Shown here: one piece after another, positions 1 through 10,211 of the stretch
How positions within the stretch are numbered: the first letter of the stretch is position 1
Layout: the number at the start of each line of letters is the position of its first letter
Source of the DNA: Chrysogorgia sp. JL179-B06
Lineage: Eukaryota; Cnidaria; Anthozoa; Scleralcyonacea; Chrysogorgiidae
Direction: 5' to 3'
Length of the DNA: 64,000 nt
Assembly (NCBI GenBank): GCA_035772405.1
Contig: JAYKKM010000472.1
Coordinates: 847,501-911,500 of the forward strand
The notes under the pieces: model-generated
What the model saw: the letters and a program-made list of their open reading frames with translations, nothing else
Database searches by the model: none
Told to the model about the DNA's origin: nothing
Translations under genes and position numbers: made by a program

Positions 1-1729
1 GAAAAACTACTGAGTTTACTTTTCCCATATCCATATTTAAGAACCATTCAGTTGTTGCGTCTAATAGTGCCGTGGTAGTTGAATGGAGACGTCTGAAGCC
101 CGATTGATATTTTGATAAAAGATTATTTATCGAGAGATACTCATATAACTGATTATATACCATTCTCTCGAATGCTTTAGCAATAGGCGAAATAACAGAT
201 ATTGGCCTATAATTATTGAGGTCATTTTTAGCTTGAGCTTTGTGAATTGGAGTAACGCGAGCCGCTTTCCAATCTAAGGGGAAAATCCCCGTAACAATTG
301 AACAATTGAAAATCTCACAAATCGACTCGGCAATTATTGGAGCGGCCTCCTTGACTAGACGACAAGGTATTTTATCAAGTCCAGCAGCTTTGTTAGCTGA
401 TAAGTTGTTCAATTGTTGAAAAACTTCAAGTGGAGTTACCAAGTTAAGATTAAAATTGCTATTTGTCGGAGTAATATACTCTTCGAAACTCCTAGACGTT
501 TCACTGAGTTCGGACGCTAATTTAGCTCCAATCTCAGTGAAATGTTTATTAAAGGACTCAGATATCTCCATAGGACTAGTTATGTTACCTATTTCAGTCT
601 TAATTGATTGAATGTTCTGGTCAGTTTTAGTATTGCGTGACATTAAGTCATTAATAGATCTCCATAGTTCTTGTTGATTCCCAGAGTTAGTTCGAAAATG
701 TTCCTTATAGAAAGCTGCTTTTATCTTCTTAATCTGATTGTTTGCATGATTTTTAGCATTCTTATAGTTCTGCCAATCAACAGAACTATTGCTTTTAATT
801 GCTCTAGATTTCAGTCGATCACGTTCAATCATCAATTGTTTAGCTCTACTATTAATCCAAGGGGATTTCTTATTTCTAACTCTTTTCCGTTTAATAGGCG
901 CATGTTTGTCTACAACTGACAAGAACATTCTTTTCCACTCATCCCATTTTTCATTAGGATTTTCAGTATGCCTGATGTTACACCAGGGCACCCGGTTTAA
1001 GTCAGACTTAAAATCTTCAGCTATAAATTGCTTGAAGTTTCTGACTTCTTTTACCGAATGAGTGGTTTTAGAGGAAATAGAAACTTTCCTGATGACGTAT
1101 ACCATGCAGTGGTCGCTAATACTTAACGGTAAAACACCGCTACAAACAATTCTGTTTGGATTGTTGACAAGTATAACGTCAATAAGGGACTGACTACAAT
1201 TAGTAATTCTAGTAGGTTCTTCAATTAATTGCTTTAGCTGATAAAGTTCACAAGTATTAGTCAAAAGACGGCGCCCTGCACGGTTTACGTTTTCACCAAG
1301 AAGATTACTATTTAAATCGCCGAGAATGTACAATTCCTTAAAACTATAATCGATCTTCTCTATAACCGACTGCAAGCTATTATAAAAAATCTCAGGATTA
1401 AAATTAGGCGGCCGATAGCATGCTATGACAGTGAATGGTTTACTTTTACATTTCTGTATATCTATACAAATAGCTTCAATATTATCTGGTAATAGATCAG
1501 ATCGATTTATGTAGTTAGATGAGGTACGTATATAGATTGCCACACCACCACCATTACGATTTCTATCAAGCCGTATAATATCATAACCTTTTAGACAAAC
1601 CTGATCATCTGTGATCAAACTATCAAGTCTAGTTTCGTTAATGGCAAGTAGATCGAGGTTTTGGTCTTCAATCCAGATGCGTAACTCATCAATATGAGCA
1701 ACCAAACTAGTAATGTTAAGAGAGGCCAT
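1..1729 (-). CDS. CR1-like non-LTR retrotransposon ORF2 (endonuclease + reverse transcriptase), cut by window edge
   Basis: ORF2 polyprotein of a CR1-like LINE: nicks target DNA and copies its RNA by target-primed reverse transcription. The minus strand is open from the ATG at 1729 to the left edge (about 576 residues visible). The first half is an APE-type endonuclease: an LLAINETRLDS block, GDLNSNLL and the catalytic ISDH block. The second half starts the RT domain with WKAARVTPIHKA and NNYRPISVISPIAKAFE, then YQSGFRRLHST; the FADD catalytic box lies outside the window. It follows ORF1 after 22 codons and is in the same reading frame, separated only by the ORF1 stop TGA. No stop or frameshift interrupts the visible part, so this looks like a young copy. 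Confidence 0.9.
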   Translation of the reverse strand, partial: MASLNITSLVAHIDELRIWIEDQNLDLLAINETRLDSLITDDQVCLKGYDIIRLDRNRNGGGVAIYIRTSSNYINRSDLLPDNIEAICIDIQKCKSKPFTVIACYRPPNFNPEIFYNSLQSVIEKIDYSFKELYILGDLNSNLLGENVNRAGRRLLTNTCELYQLKQLIEEPTRITNCSQSLIDVILVNNPNRIVCSGVLPLSISDHCMVYVIRKVSISSKTTHSVKEVRNFKQFIAEDFKSDLNRVPWCNIRHTENPNEKWDEWKRMFLSVVDKHAPIKRKRVRNKKSPWINSRAKQLMIERDRLKSRAIKSNSSVDWQNYKNAKNHANNQIKKIKAAFYKEHFRTNSGNQQELWRSINDLMSRNTKTDQNIQSIKTEIGNITSPMEISESFNKHFTEIGAKLASELSETSRSFEEYITPTNSNFNLNLVTPLEVFQQLNNLSANKAAGLDKIPCRLVKEAAPIIAESICEIFNCSIVTGIFPLDWKAARVTPIHKAQAKNDLNNYRPISVISPIAKAFERMVYNQLYEYLSINNLLSKYQSGFRRLHSTTTALLDATTEWFLNMDMGKVNSVVF

Positions 1730-1795
1730 CTTGAAACCCCTTAAATTAGGAATAGCACTCAAATTATGAACATTACTATCAGTTCCAGTTACCTG

Positions 1796-3277
1796 TCAGG
1801 TAGATTGAATATAGTTATTGAAGTCTTTGGCCAGAAGAGCAGATCCATCCCTGTTTAAGTGAAGCCCTCTTGTATTGAGAGATTTCTCATTCAAAGCTGG
1901 ATGAGGAATAACTTTCCATTTACGAGAGCCGCATAATGCACGAATGGATTCATTTACTTCGTTTCTTGCTGACTTTGCTTGTTTAAAATCATTTCGCGGA
2001 GTTAATTCAGATATTCCAATGGTCTGCGGACTTTCTTTTTCGATAAGTTCACAAACTTTAATGATCTTCTCTGATATTTCTTGAGGGCTATCATTCTTAA
2101 GGTTATTGGTTCCAATGTGTACAATTATATTATCTGGTTTAAAATCCAGCGTTGGTCGTATATAATACTGCATATCATCTACTTTGGCTCCAGCAAATGA
2201 TCTCACCACGACTCTGCTTGTCTTGTTACTCATACGCCAACCATCCAGTCTGGAAATAATTGAGTCACCAATTATAACCGTCCTGGTTGGTTTGGTATTG
2301 ACGTTCGTTGTAGAGCTCTCGTTCGCCGTGGTTGGTACTGTAGGTGTAGATTCCTCTATTTCATCGTTCTTACTGGCATTGTTTGAGCTTTTGTCTGCAT
2401 TCTTCTTGTTGTTCCTGTTCCTCTTCTTCTTCGGATGTTGATTACCGTCGTTCTGTATCGCCGGAGTATCTGTCGCATTCTCTTCAGAGCTGATGTTCGG
2501 CACGGATGAATTGTTAATATTAATACACTCTATTGACTCTTTTGTTGTTGATTTCGTTTCGTTTCCACGCGCTAAGATGCGAAGAGTTGTTAGAAGACCT
2601 TGATTCTCAGACTCTGACTTCTCAAGACAGTCTCTCAACCGACGGTTTTCTTCTTTCAAGGATATTACTTCCTGATCTAATTTGCATATAGTCGCTTTGT
2701 GTTGAATCACCTCGCCTTCCAAATCAACCGACGTTTGTTGAAATATCTGAGATTTAAGAAATGATAGATCTTGCTTTATGAAATCCATTTCAAGCATGTA
2801 ATCTTCCAGTAATACATAGTTGTTTTGTTGCTGGGAAAAAACATGACCATGACCTGAGATAGAAGGCAAAGTTGTACTTTGATCGATAAGCAATGGCTGC
2901 TGGCCCGAACTAGAATGGCCACTAAACAATCCCAATATCTCGTAAAACTTGTCTCTGAGTGTAGATGCTTTAGCGCCAAAGATCTTTAAAGTTTCTGTTG
3001 TATGATAAAAGCGGATGGAAACATCTTCAAGCTTATACGTAGTAGAATTGTGCTTCGTATCTTCGTTAAGTTCACCATTAACTTCGCCGAGCACGTTGTT
3101 CACAAACAACACAAGTTTATCCATCGTTCCCTTCCATTTAAAGTTATCTTTTTCATTGCAATAGCTTAAAAAGCTAGTTGCATTATCTACAGCATGTTTG
3201 TCAAAGCATACCGAAGTAAGCTTATCCGTATTCGCAACATCATTATCAGAACACATAGAGACACAACCGTCCGCCAT
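1796..3277 (-). CDS. CR1-like retrotransposon ORF1 with SGNH/GDSL esterase domain
   Basis: ORF1 protein of the same LINE, 493 residues from the ATG at 3277. The frame stays open further upstream, but those codons are microsatellite-encoded Leu/Ser/Tyr repeats, so the start after the repeat was chosen. Residues about 160-240 are a predicted coiled coil rich in Glu/Lys/Leu; about 280-300 form a basic patch. Residues about 332-493 are an SGNH hydrolase: GDSII block (about 337), Gly-containing block near SFAGAK, GTNNL (about 389) and GLHLNRDG with the catalytic His near 473. Esterase domains in CR1 ORF1 proteins are established; their role, perhaps membrane lipid contact, is not settled. The protein is expected to bind RNA and multimerise. 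Confidence 0.88.
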   Translation of the reverse strand: MADGCVSMCSDNDVANTDKLTSVCFDKHAVDNATSFLSYCNEKDNFKWKGTMDKLVLFVNNVLGEVNGELNEDTKHNSTTYKLEDVSIRFYHTTETLKIFGAKASTLRDKFYEILGLFSGHSSSGQQPLLIDQSTTLPSISGHGHVFSQQQNNYVLLEDYMLEMDFIKQDLSFLKSQIFQQTSVDLEGEVIQHKATICKLDQEVISLKEENRRLRDCLEKSESENQGLLTTLRILARGNETKSTTKESIECININNSSVPNISSEENATDTPAIQNDGNQHPKKKRNRNNKKNADKSSNNASKNDEIEESTPTVPTTANESSTTNVNTKPTRTVIIGDSIISRLDGWRMSNKTSRVVVRSFAGAKVDDMQYYIRPTLDFKPDNIIVHIGTNNLKNDSPQEISEKIIKVCELIEKESPQTIGISELTPRNDFKQAKSARNEVNESIRALCGSRKWKVIPHPALNEKSLNTRGLHLNRDGSALLAKDFNNYIQST

Positions 3278-3280
3278 GAC

Positions 3281-3427
3281 AGACGAGAGAGAGAGGAGAT
3301 AGAGATATAGAGATATAGAGATATAGAGATATAGAGATATAGAGATATAGAGAGATAGAGAGATAGAGAGATAGAGAGATAGAGAGATAGAGAGATAGAG
3401 AGATAGAGAGATAGAGAGATAGAGCAA
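3281..3427. repeat. Microsatellite (AGAGAGAT / AGAT-AT)n at the 5-prime end of the CR1-like element
   Basis: About 145 bp of imperfect GAGAGATA/GAGATATA units directly upstream of the ORF1 start. It creates a spurious N-terminal extension of ORF1. Confidence 0.9.
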
Positions 3428-3478
3428 TGTTTCACAACAGTGGAATATCTGAAAATTTTGCTTGTGAACACAAACTAA

Positions 3479-4085
3479 GTGATAGATAACACAACATCAC
3501 CAATATGTTGTCGAAACATATCTGAAGCGACCCTGCGAGATTATACATGCAGTGATTCCTCAAGAAGCAAAAGAAAACGCAACATTGTCATAGAATTATG
3601 TCCAAAGCAAAACCGATTTGTATACATCTACACATGTACAGTTTGTCATTGCGGAGTTTGCCTACCAACTCAGATCACCAGTAGTGACAAAATGGATGCT
3701 GCGCCAAAGAAAATCCTGAAATTCCCGAAAAAAACAAGTCAGCAGGTCGAGCAACTACTTTGGAAATAGGGTGTAAAAGAAAGTTGCCTTACGTGTTTGA
3801 AAGAAATTTACTGCATCAAATTTTACAACATGACGCTGACTGCATGATGAACCTTCCTTGCGGTTGGCCCGAACAGTTCGTCACCGACCGAGAATGATCA
3901 ATGTCAAAGATGCGGATTTCCTCTATCTTCACCTATTAACCATCAGGGCAAGAAAGGATCATTGTATCTTATCACGGAGCTAAATCCTTTCAAAAAGATT
4001 GAAGTGAAAGTAAAAGTCTGCAGCAGCTCAACATGTAAGGCAATGCATCAGGCTGTTCCATTTAAAATAGGCAAGCTCAATTAGT
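3479..4085 (+). pseudogene. Degenerate cysteine-rich ORF, probably transposon-derived
   Basis: Three overlapping frames together read like one decayed protein. The best parts are a stretch at about 3700-3895 ending DCMMNLPCGWPEQFVTDRE before a stop, and after a shift to another frame a segment with CQRCGFP, GSLYLITELNPFK and CSSSTCKAMHQAVPF up to about 4080. The CxxC and CxxxxC-AMHQ pattern resembles an uncharacterised protein family multicopy in anthozoan genomes, which I recognise only loosely. At least one frameshift (near 3895) separates the two parts. No start or function can be assigned. Confidence 0.4.
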
Positions 4086-4474
4086 TTTATTCCACGGTCA
4101 ATTTTAGATTTATTTATCTTTATTGTATAAAACGCTAAAACGGTCCGGCTCGACCCATACCGTGCACGAACAGCGTGCTTCAGGTTTACACTAGTTTCCA
4201 TCTATCAAAGTGATGAGTGGAATAAACTACCCCAGGTATAGCATGCTGTAAAACTTGTGGAAAATTGCAAGTTCCTTGTGATTGAGCATGTATCAAATTT
4301 GAGCCGGTTTGTTATATTTGCAAACGTTGAGGAAAAAGTAGAGAAACAAGACATTGACTATAGTTATATATTTAGCTTGAAATGTTTATAAATATTTTTT
4401 GTAAAAACGGATTTGTTCATGCTTGTACACGAATTTATTACAAAAGAGGCATTTTTGTCAAGGGAGGCTAGCAC

Positions 4475-4558
4475 GCCAGAATGCGAAGGCAGCGCCATCT
4501 TCGCGAATGTTACACCGATTAATATATTCAAGATGGTGCTGCCAAATTGCATTCTGGC
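4475..4558. repeat. 84-bp imperfect hairpin (foldback)
   Basis: Outer arms GCCAGAATGC / GCATTCTGGC and inner arms GGCAGCGCCATCTT / AAGATGGTGCTGCC flank a roughly 28-nt loop. It is either a small foldback MITE or a precursor-like RNA hairpin. Confidence 0.75.
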
Positions 4559-4599
4559 ACTGCAGCATGGTCTCTCCTTAGTTTACAAATCGCGCTGAA

Positions 4600-5999
4600 T
4601 CAAGGCTAATTTTATGGTAATTGTAGGGTTAGAACCCAACCCCAACCCCCCACATAATGCAGACATCTCAACCTTGAAATTTTTGACGGAGTGAGATTTG
4701 GGACGACCCCCGACTGGGGTGTTCGTAGGCGTCCTCCGGGAAATTTTTGAATCTCAAATGTCTGAAATGCCGTTTTCCTGCATTTTGAAATGAAATCAAA
4801 AGCATTTAACCCATTTCTTACCCTGCAAATATCGAATTACAAAAGGTTTAATTGTCTAGACAGGCCTGTACACTCATATTCACAATAATTGCCACATAAA
4901 TAGTTTCGGTAATATTTCTGAATACACATTACACAGTCACATATAATAATAATAACAAGACGCCCACTAGGCGTTAACTTGGGCTACTTAATCACTGGAC
5001 AAATTAGGGAGATATGGCGTGGATATTGCTTGCAGAGGTTGGGCGGGTGGTATGGGTATGCAATGGCGAAAGCTTACCTCGGCTTTGCAGCCCGAGGAAT
5101 GAGGAAGAAAAATCAGGCGTCTACACGCAGGCTCCCCCCCCCACACGAAATTTAATGTCAACACTGAACACGGGCAATGCTATTTTTTCTAATATCTGTT
5201 TGATTGAAGGTCTTCGTGTGTCAAAATTTATATAAAAACAACGGAAAGGTATACGAAACATATCTGTTACGAAATTACATCGGTTTAACGAACATACAAG
5301 CATTAAATCATCGGGTAAACAACGAATAGATCTTGAAGCCATGTCCTTTGATTTTAGAGGCGAATAGTCAAATTAACAAACCCTTTCATGGTTGATTATG
5401 TTATATAATCAATCAGGAATCATGGGTAATCCGGGCAAAATTCAAAGAAAACTTGACCCTTGTCGACTTATTCATATATAGAAGATATTTATGACTATGC
5501 AAAGTTACTCATGTATGGTTTATCTAGAGCCAATCATACAGGGTGAAGTTGCCCTATTTATCCGAGCCGGAGGCTCAAGTTTAAAGTCCGGGGATTTTAC
5601 ATATTCGTAATCTTTGGGTTCTACCAAGAAATGTAATATATATTGTTTGAAAATTTCATCTTCATATGTTTTTTCCTCCTAAAGTTTATTTACTATTCAC
5701 AGGAAATGACGTAAAAGCAGGGACATGCGAAGTCATTGCACACTGATTCAACAGTGAAATACAAAGAAAGTTTGGCTCTGAACTTTAAACATACCAAGGG
5801 GAAACAGGGGGTTAGACGAAGAATGTCCCCCGGGATACAGGGGAAATTGCGAAGTTTGCTTCAGTTATTTATGGAGGGGAAAGGGGGAGGGGATTTTTCA
5901 ATGTACACTGTACTAAAAGTTTGCAGGCTCATATTAAAAGCACATTGAAACTTGAATGAAAGATCAATTTCTCTGCTCTGGCAGCTGAATTAATCAACA
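4600..5999. other. Non-coding stretch, dispersed-repeat fragments
   Basis: No convincing gene. It contains a short interstitial CCCAACCCCAACCC tract near 4634, and a segment at 4680-4790 whose GCATTTTGAAATG and TTTTCCTGCAT blocks recur in altered form near 16090-16160. The rest is AT-rich sequence without recognisable structure. Confidence 0.5.
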
Positions 6000-6366
6000 A
6001 TGTCTTCGGAGAGCCAGGTATGTACTGAATCTCTTTTAAAACTACTGTTATTTGCCCATCGTGGTTTAAAGTACTTTTCACATGTGTTTCTCTTATCGCA
6101 CAGTTTTCGTAGACAATTATTTACGCCTGAATGCACGCCAGATTTTTATAATTTGCATTTTTAATATGGCGCTTTGCATCTTTGTCAACTGCATTTTCGA
6201 TATACAAGATCATACAAGATATTGTATTGCCTTGCTCATGTGTATACTTTTTAAATTTTAGATTCATGATCCAATGTGATGGGTGTAATCATAGGTACCA
6301 TGGTGAATGTGTTGAAGTCACAGAAGAACAAGCAGACTCAATGAATACTTACTATTGCATGATATG
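6000..6366 (+). CDS. Two exons of a PHD-finger protein gene (partial)
   Basis: A short first exon at 6000-6017 reads MSSESQ and ends at a consensus donor (CAG/GTATGT). After an intron of about 244 bp an acceptor (TTTTAG) precedes 6262, and the second exon encodes the C-terminal two thirds of a PHD zinc finger: FMIQCDGCNHRYHGECVEVT followed by YYCMIC, with Cys-x2-Cys, His-x2-Cys and Cys-x2-Cys ligands. Spacing and the FMI-CD start resemble CXXC1/DIDO-type PHD fingers that read histone H3 Lys4 methylation. The exon probably ends at the GTAAAT donor near 6367. The N-terminal Cys pair is not found between the exons, so a middle exon may be missed or the copy may be incomplete. No later exons are seen. 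Confidence 0.5.
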
Positions 6367-6589
6367 TAAATTATATATTATTTAAATAGTCTTGAGTTTC
6401 TTGTGCATTTTGGCTCTACAATGTTTGTCTTACTATACCAGTACTGTACATACTCGCATTGATATTAAATTAGCTGTTCATTTTTTGCTGTACAATTGAA
6501 TCAGTGTGCTGTATTGTTTTTATATATTTCTTATAGTTTCCATAACAGTACCTCAATCGTCACCCCTACAATATGATTCTTTAAATTTC

Positions 6590-6930
6590 ATTTCATGTTC
6601 TGCCCTGGGGGAGGGGCTGTTTGTACAAACACTACCCCTGGGGAGTGAGGGGCAATTAAGCCCTTTTAAACGTAAATTTTCAAAGTCCCGGGGTTGTACC
6701 CCCAGGGATGGCCGATGATAGGTGCATAAATTAACTAAGTAGGGTGCATCGGGTCACTAAACAGAGTCTTTCTAAACAAAACTCTTTAGCATGCAACCAC
6801 TGACCAATTTTGTTGTCCTGTGTGAGCAATTCTACCAAGGGGTTTGCCCAGGGGTGATGGATGATGACAGTTGTATTTGCCCTGGGGGGAAAGGATGATG
6901 ACAGTTGGATTTGATTCCAAATGCCCTGCT
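6590..6930. repeat. Short GC-rich dispersed repeat fragments
   Basis: Several CCCTGGGG / CCCCGGGG-containing segments (about 6605, 6640, 6690, 6885) form degenerate repeats; nothing coding was seen. Confidence 0.4.
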
Positions 6931-6958
6931 TGGGCTCAAGTGTATGACTTGTTTGAAG

Positions 6959-7543
6959 CTATCTACATACTATACCTGCTTCTGGATTTAACTGCAATAT
7001 CCTTCTTACGTGTTCATCTAAATCACTATTTTCAATTGATGTGAAAGCATCCAAGCCAATAGGCATGTCAAATTCCTTTCGATGCCGAATCAAAGTTTTA
7101 GGAAATATTCCAAGAATTCTTGCAATGTCAACCCACTTCATTGATTCTCCACGTAGTTGCTGCACGACATTTCTATCTACAACAAGCCGTGGGCGACAAG
7201 CTTGTCCTAGATATTCAATTGGACAACTGGGCTGTGGCAAGTAAGCCGTTCTACTTCTAGTATCTACGTTGGTGTTTGAATTGACAAACCTTGCTTCATA
7301 TCTTGATTTTAGATGACGCACAGCATCTAGGAGCCTATCCAAATTTTCCAATAACTGGTCATCGTTGTCTTGTTCCCCAACACGGCTTGAAATCACCCCC
7401 AAGGTTCTTTCAAACTCCGTTAGGGATAATAAGCTGCCCACTCCATTTGGTTCGTATTCTGAACTCAATCCTTGAATTCCTTCCCTGACACATCTTAAAA
7501 ACTGCTCAAAGAACTGTCCAAGGTTATCGACAATACGTATCAC
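6959..7543 (-). pseudogene. N-terminal part of an integrase-like transposon protein with HTH domain
   Basis: Open for 194 residues. The first part is a helical leader; the second has CRPRLVVDRNVVQQL then MKWVDIARILGIFPKTLIRHRKEF, a classic helix-turn-helix with the G-x-PR-x-x entry seen in the N-terminal regions of eukaryotic integrase-like DDE transposases, followed by a linker. Such proteins normally continue into a DDE integrase core; here the sequence stops at 6959 and no core is found downstream, so the gene is truncated. Family assignment (IS3EU-like or similar) is an inference from the HTH pattern. Confidence 0.45.
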
Positions 7544-7659
7544 ACTGGTCTTTTTATACTTTGTTTCTGTGTCTGATTCAACGATATTCAGTCAGCGGCA
7601 TTAAACAAGGACGAATGTACTTCATTTAGGCTCGCGTCAATCTTGATGTATAAAACTTG

Positions 7660-7795
7660 ATATGCGCATATGAATCTTGACATAAATATATGAATCTTGA
7701 CATAAATATATGAATCTTGACATAAATATATGAATCTTGACATAAATATATGGAATGTTGACATAAATATATGAATCCTGACACAAATATATCAC
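7660..7795. repeat. 20-bp minisatellite, about six copies
   Basis: Unit TATGAATCTTGACATAAATA repeats head to tail, the last two copies diverged. Any peptide read through it is an artefact. Confidence 0.9.
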
Positions 7796-8087
7796 ATCTT
7801 AATGTTTTGTCCCTTTTTAACAAGCATAGCCATCCCTAATGCAGCTGGAAAAGATGTGGGCAAAAAAAATTGTTGATCAACCATGTACAACTGCATGATT
7901 TATCCAAGAGAATTGTCAGTAGGTTCAGAGAAAATCCACATCTTCCGTTGTGCCTATATGCCACTGCACTATCTTCAAACTCCAAACACACTGGAAAGAA
8001 AAAACCATTATGTACCTCTTTGTGAACCCGTTTCAAGTTCTCCAGACCATAGCCACTTTACACCACTGCTTCCAAGTTTCGACTTTA

Positions 8088-8650
8088 TGGATGAAACGGA
8101 GCAAGATGATGAAGAGATAGTGTCCACAGATAAGAATTTGGAAGCTGTTACGAAGTTACGTACCGCCTAGAATACTTGCAAAACGACCTGGTCATCCAGT
8201 AGAGGGAAAAAAGAAAAAGCAAGCCCATACTGTTGACCAATATTTTAAAAGAGATTCTGGAAACAGCACCAATCAAAGCAAAGTAATGCCAATCGAAAAT
8301 CAACCAGCAACTACTTCTGAAATTATAATAGTGGATGAGACTGTCACTGAGAGGCTCGATAGCAATCTTAGAGTCGAAATTCCGCGCGATCACGATAAAA
8401 CGTGCTTCCCCTTTGATGTTGGAAACTTTGTAAATCCTGCCACCCCCATTACCAACCAACAGAAATACGACCTCCTTTGTAAAGTTTGGAGACCTGATCC
8501 AGGTTATAAGTTTCCTATTAATAGCAATGGCAGAAGATTTCAGAATAAGTGGTCAACCAAATTTCCTTGGTTGGCATATTCAGCAGTCGTCGATGGGGCG
8601 TTTTGTATTCATTGTGTGCTATTTGCCGGTGAAAGCACTCATAATAATAA
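8088..8650 (+). pseudogene. hAT transposase, 5-prime part (TTF/ZMYM-type zinc finger), interrupted
   Basis: Start MDETEQDDEEIV at 8088 with a frameshift near 8160. The second frame carries the TTF-type zinc-finger domain typical of ZMYM1-like hAT transposases: QKYDLLCKVWRPDPGY, GRRFQNKW and FPWLAYS then GAFCIHCVLFAGES. Coding sequence breaks at about 8640, where the (ATT)n tail of an inserted LINE begins, and resumes near 12485. DNA transposases of this class cut and paste their own element. Frameshifts plus insertion make it non-functional. Confidence 0.85.
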
Positions 8651-8812
8651 TAATAATAATATTTAATTCTTATATAGCGCTTCTTCCATAAATGCCCAGA
8701 GGCGCTTTACAATTTATGATATAAAATTAGGTATCTTACAAGTAAAATTACATACAATCAATTTCTAATAGTTAAAAAGTTATAAACAAGTCTTAGCAAT
8801 TATTAAAATATA

Positions 8813-9022
8813 TTAGATCAAGTCCGTGTAAGCATTTCTAAACAAATGTGTCTTCAGTTCAGATTTAAAACAATCTAGTGACTCGCATAGTCTTAGACTT
8901 TGTGGTAGATTATTCCACAACAATGGTGCAGACACTGAAAAGGACCTTCTGCCATAGGATTCTAGATTATACTTCGGGACTACTAACCTCCTATCTATTG
9001 ATGATCTAAGATTTGGGAACAT
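8813..9022 (-). pseudogene. C-terminal segment of the LINE ORF2
   Basis: Encodes LRSSIDRRLVVPKYNLESYG then FSVSAPLLWNNLP and a terminal FKSELKTHLF, the conserved C-terminal block of CR1/L2 reverse transcriptase polyproteins. It continues the RT segment after a frameshift near 9015. Confidence 0.85.
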
Positions 9023-10211
9023 AAACTTCTAACAAGTTCATAATGTATTTTGGTGCTAGTCCAGCTAGGGACTTATATGTCATTAACATTATCTTATACA
9101 TAATCCTTTCTCTGATTGGCAACCAATGCAAATCATACAGTACTGGTGTTATATGATCCCTTTTCCTTGTTAAAGTAATAATCCTAGCTGCAGCATTTTG
9201 AACCTTCTGAATTCGATCTAAAAGAGTGTTTGATACTCCATACAATAGTGCATTTCCAAAATCCAATCGTGATGTAACCAAGGCATGTACTAAAATCTCT
9301 GCTGATTTAAAACTGAGATATTTCCTTATTTTGCTTATTTTTCTTAAATAGTAGAATCCCGATCTGCAGACCGTTATCACATGCATTTCCATGGTTAAAT
9401 GTAAGTCCATTATGACCCCAATGTTCCTTGCTTTGGGAGAAAGATGAATTATGTCATCACACACAGCTATTGAAGCTAAAAATGGATAGGGTCGATGAAG
9501 AGCAGATAGTAACATTATCTCAGTTTTATCACTATTTAGCTTTAGTTTATTAAGGGTGAGCCACTCATCCAATATACAAATACACTCTTCGATCTTTAGC
9601 TTTGCCTCCACCAATTTATCTGGATCAGCTGACCTAAAGGTGATGTACAATTGTGTGTCGTCAGCATAGAGATGATAGTCAATGCCCAGTGATCGAATGA
9701 GATTTCCAATTGGCGCTATGTACAACGAGAAAAGCATTGGTCCCAGAATACTACCCTGCGGAACACCAGTTCTAGAAGTCCTTTCAGTAGATTTACTCCC
9801 AGAGACATGTACCGTATACGTTCTATCAGAGAGATATGACTTAAACCACTCATGAGCCTTTCCCACGACCCCGTACATAGAAGAGAGGCGATTCAATAGT
9901 ATTTCGTGGTCCACAGTATCAAAAGCAGCGGAGAGGTCAAGAAGCACTAAAATCACAGAATGTTGGTTGTCAATGGCTTGCAAAATGTCATTTTGAACCT
10001 TTATTAATGCTGTCTCAGTGCTGTAATGTTTTTTGTAGGCAGATTGTAGAGATTCACCCAGGTTATTCTCCGTGATAAATTGATCCAACCGAGTTGCTAC
10101 CACTTTCTCTGTGCATTTTGATACCAACTTAAGATTCGAAATTGGACGGAAGCTGCAAAATTCATCCGTAGTAAGGTTGTTATTTTTTAAGTCGTGGATC
10201 AAGAGCAGCAC
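9006..10211 (-). pseudogene. LINE ORF2 reverse transcriptase segment
   Basis: The complete RT core of a CR1/L2-type element: FRPISNLKLVSKCTEKV, LDLSAAFDTVDHEIL, RTGVPQGSILGPMLFSLY, the catalytic YADDTQLY box, the SDKTEIM block and a connection/thumb region ending before the C-terminal block. It synthesises cDNA at the nicked target. A frameshift near 10200 separates it from the endonuclease segment and another near 9015 from its C-terminus; catalytic motifs are intact. Confidence 0.92.

Noticed and set aside
3278..3427. N-terminal extension of ORF1 rich in Leu/Ser/Tyr/Ile
   Set aside because: It is encoded by the GAGATA microsatellite; the conserved protein starts after it at 3277.
7626..7823. 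Tyr/Ile/Val-rich peptide repeat
   Set aside because: Product of a 20-bp minisatellite without stops.
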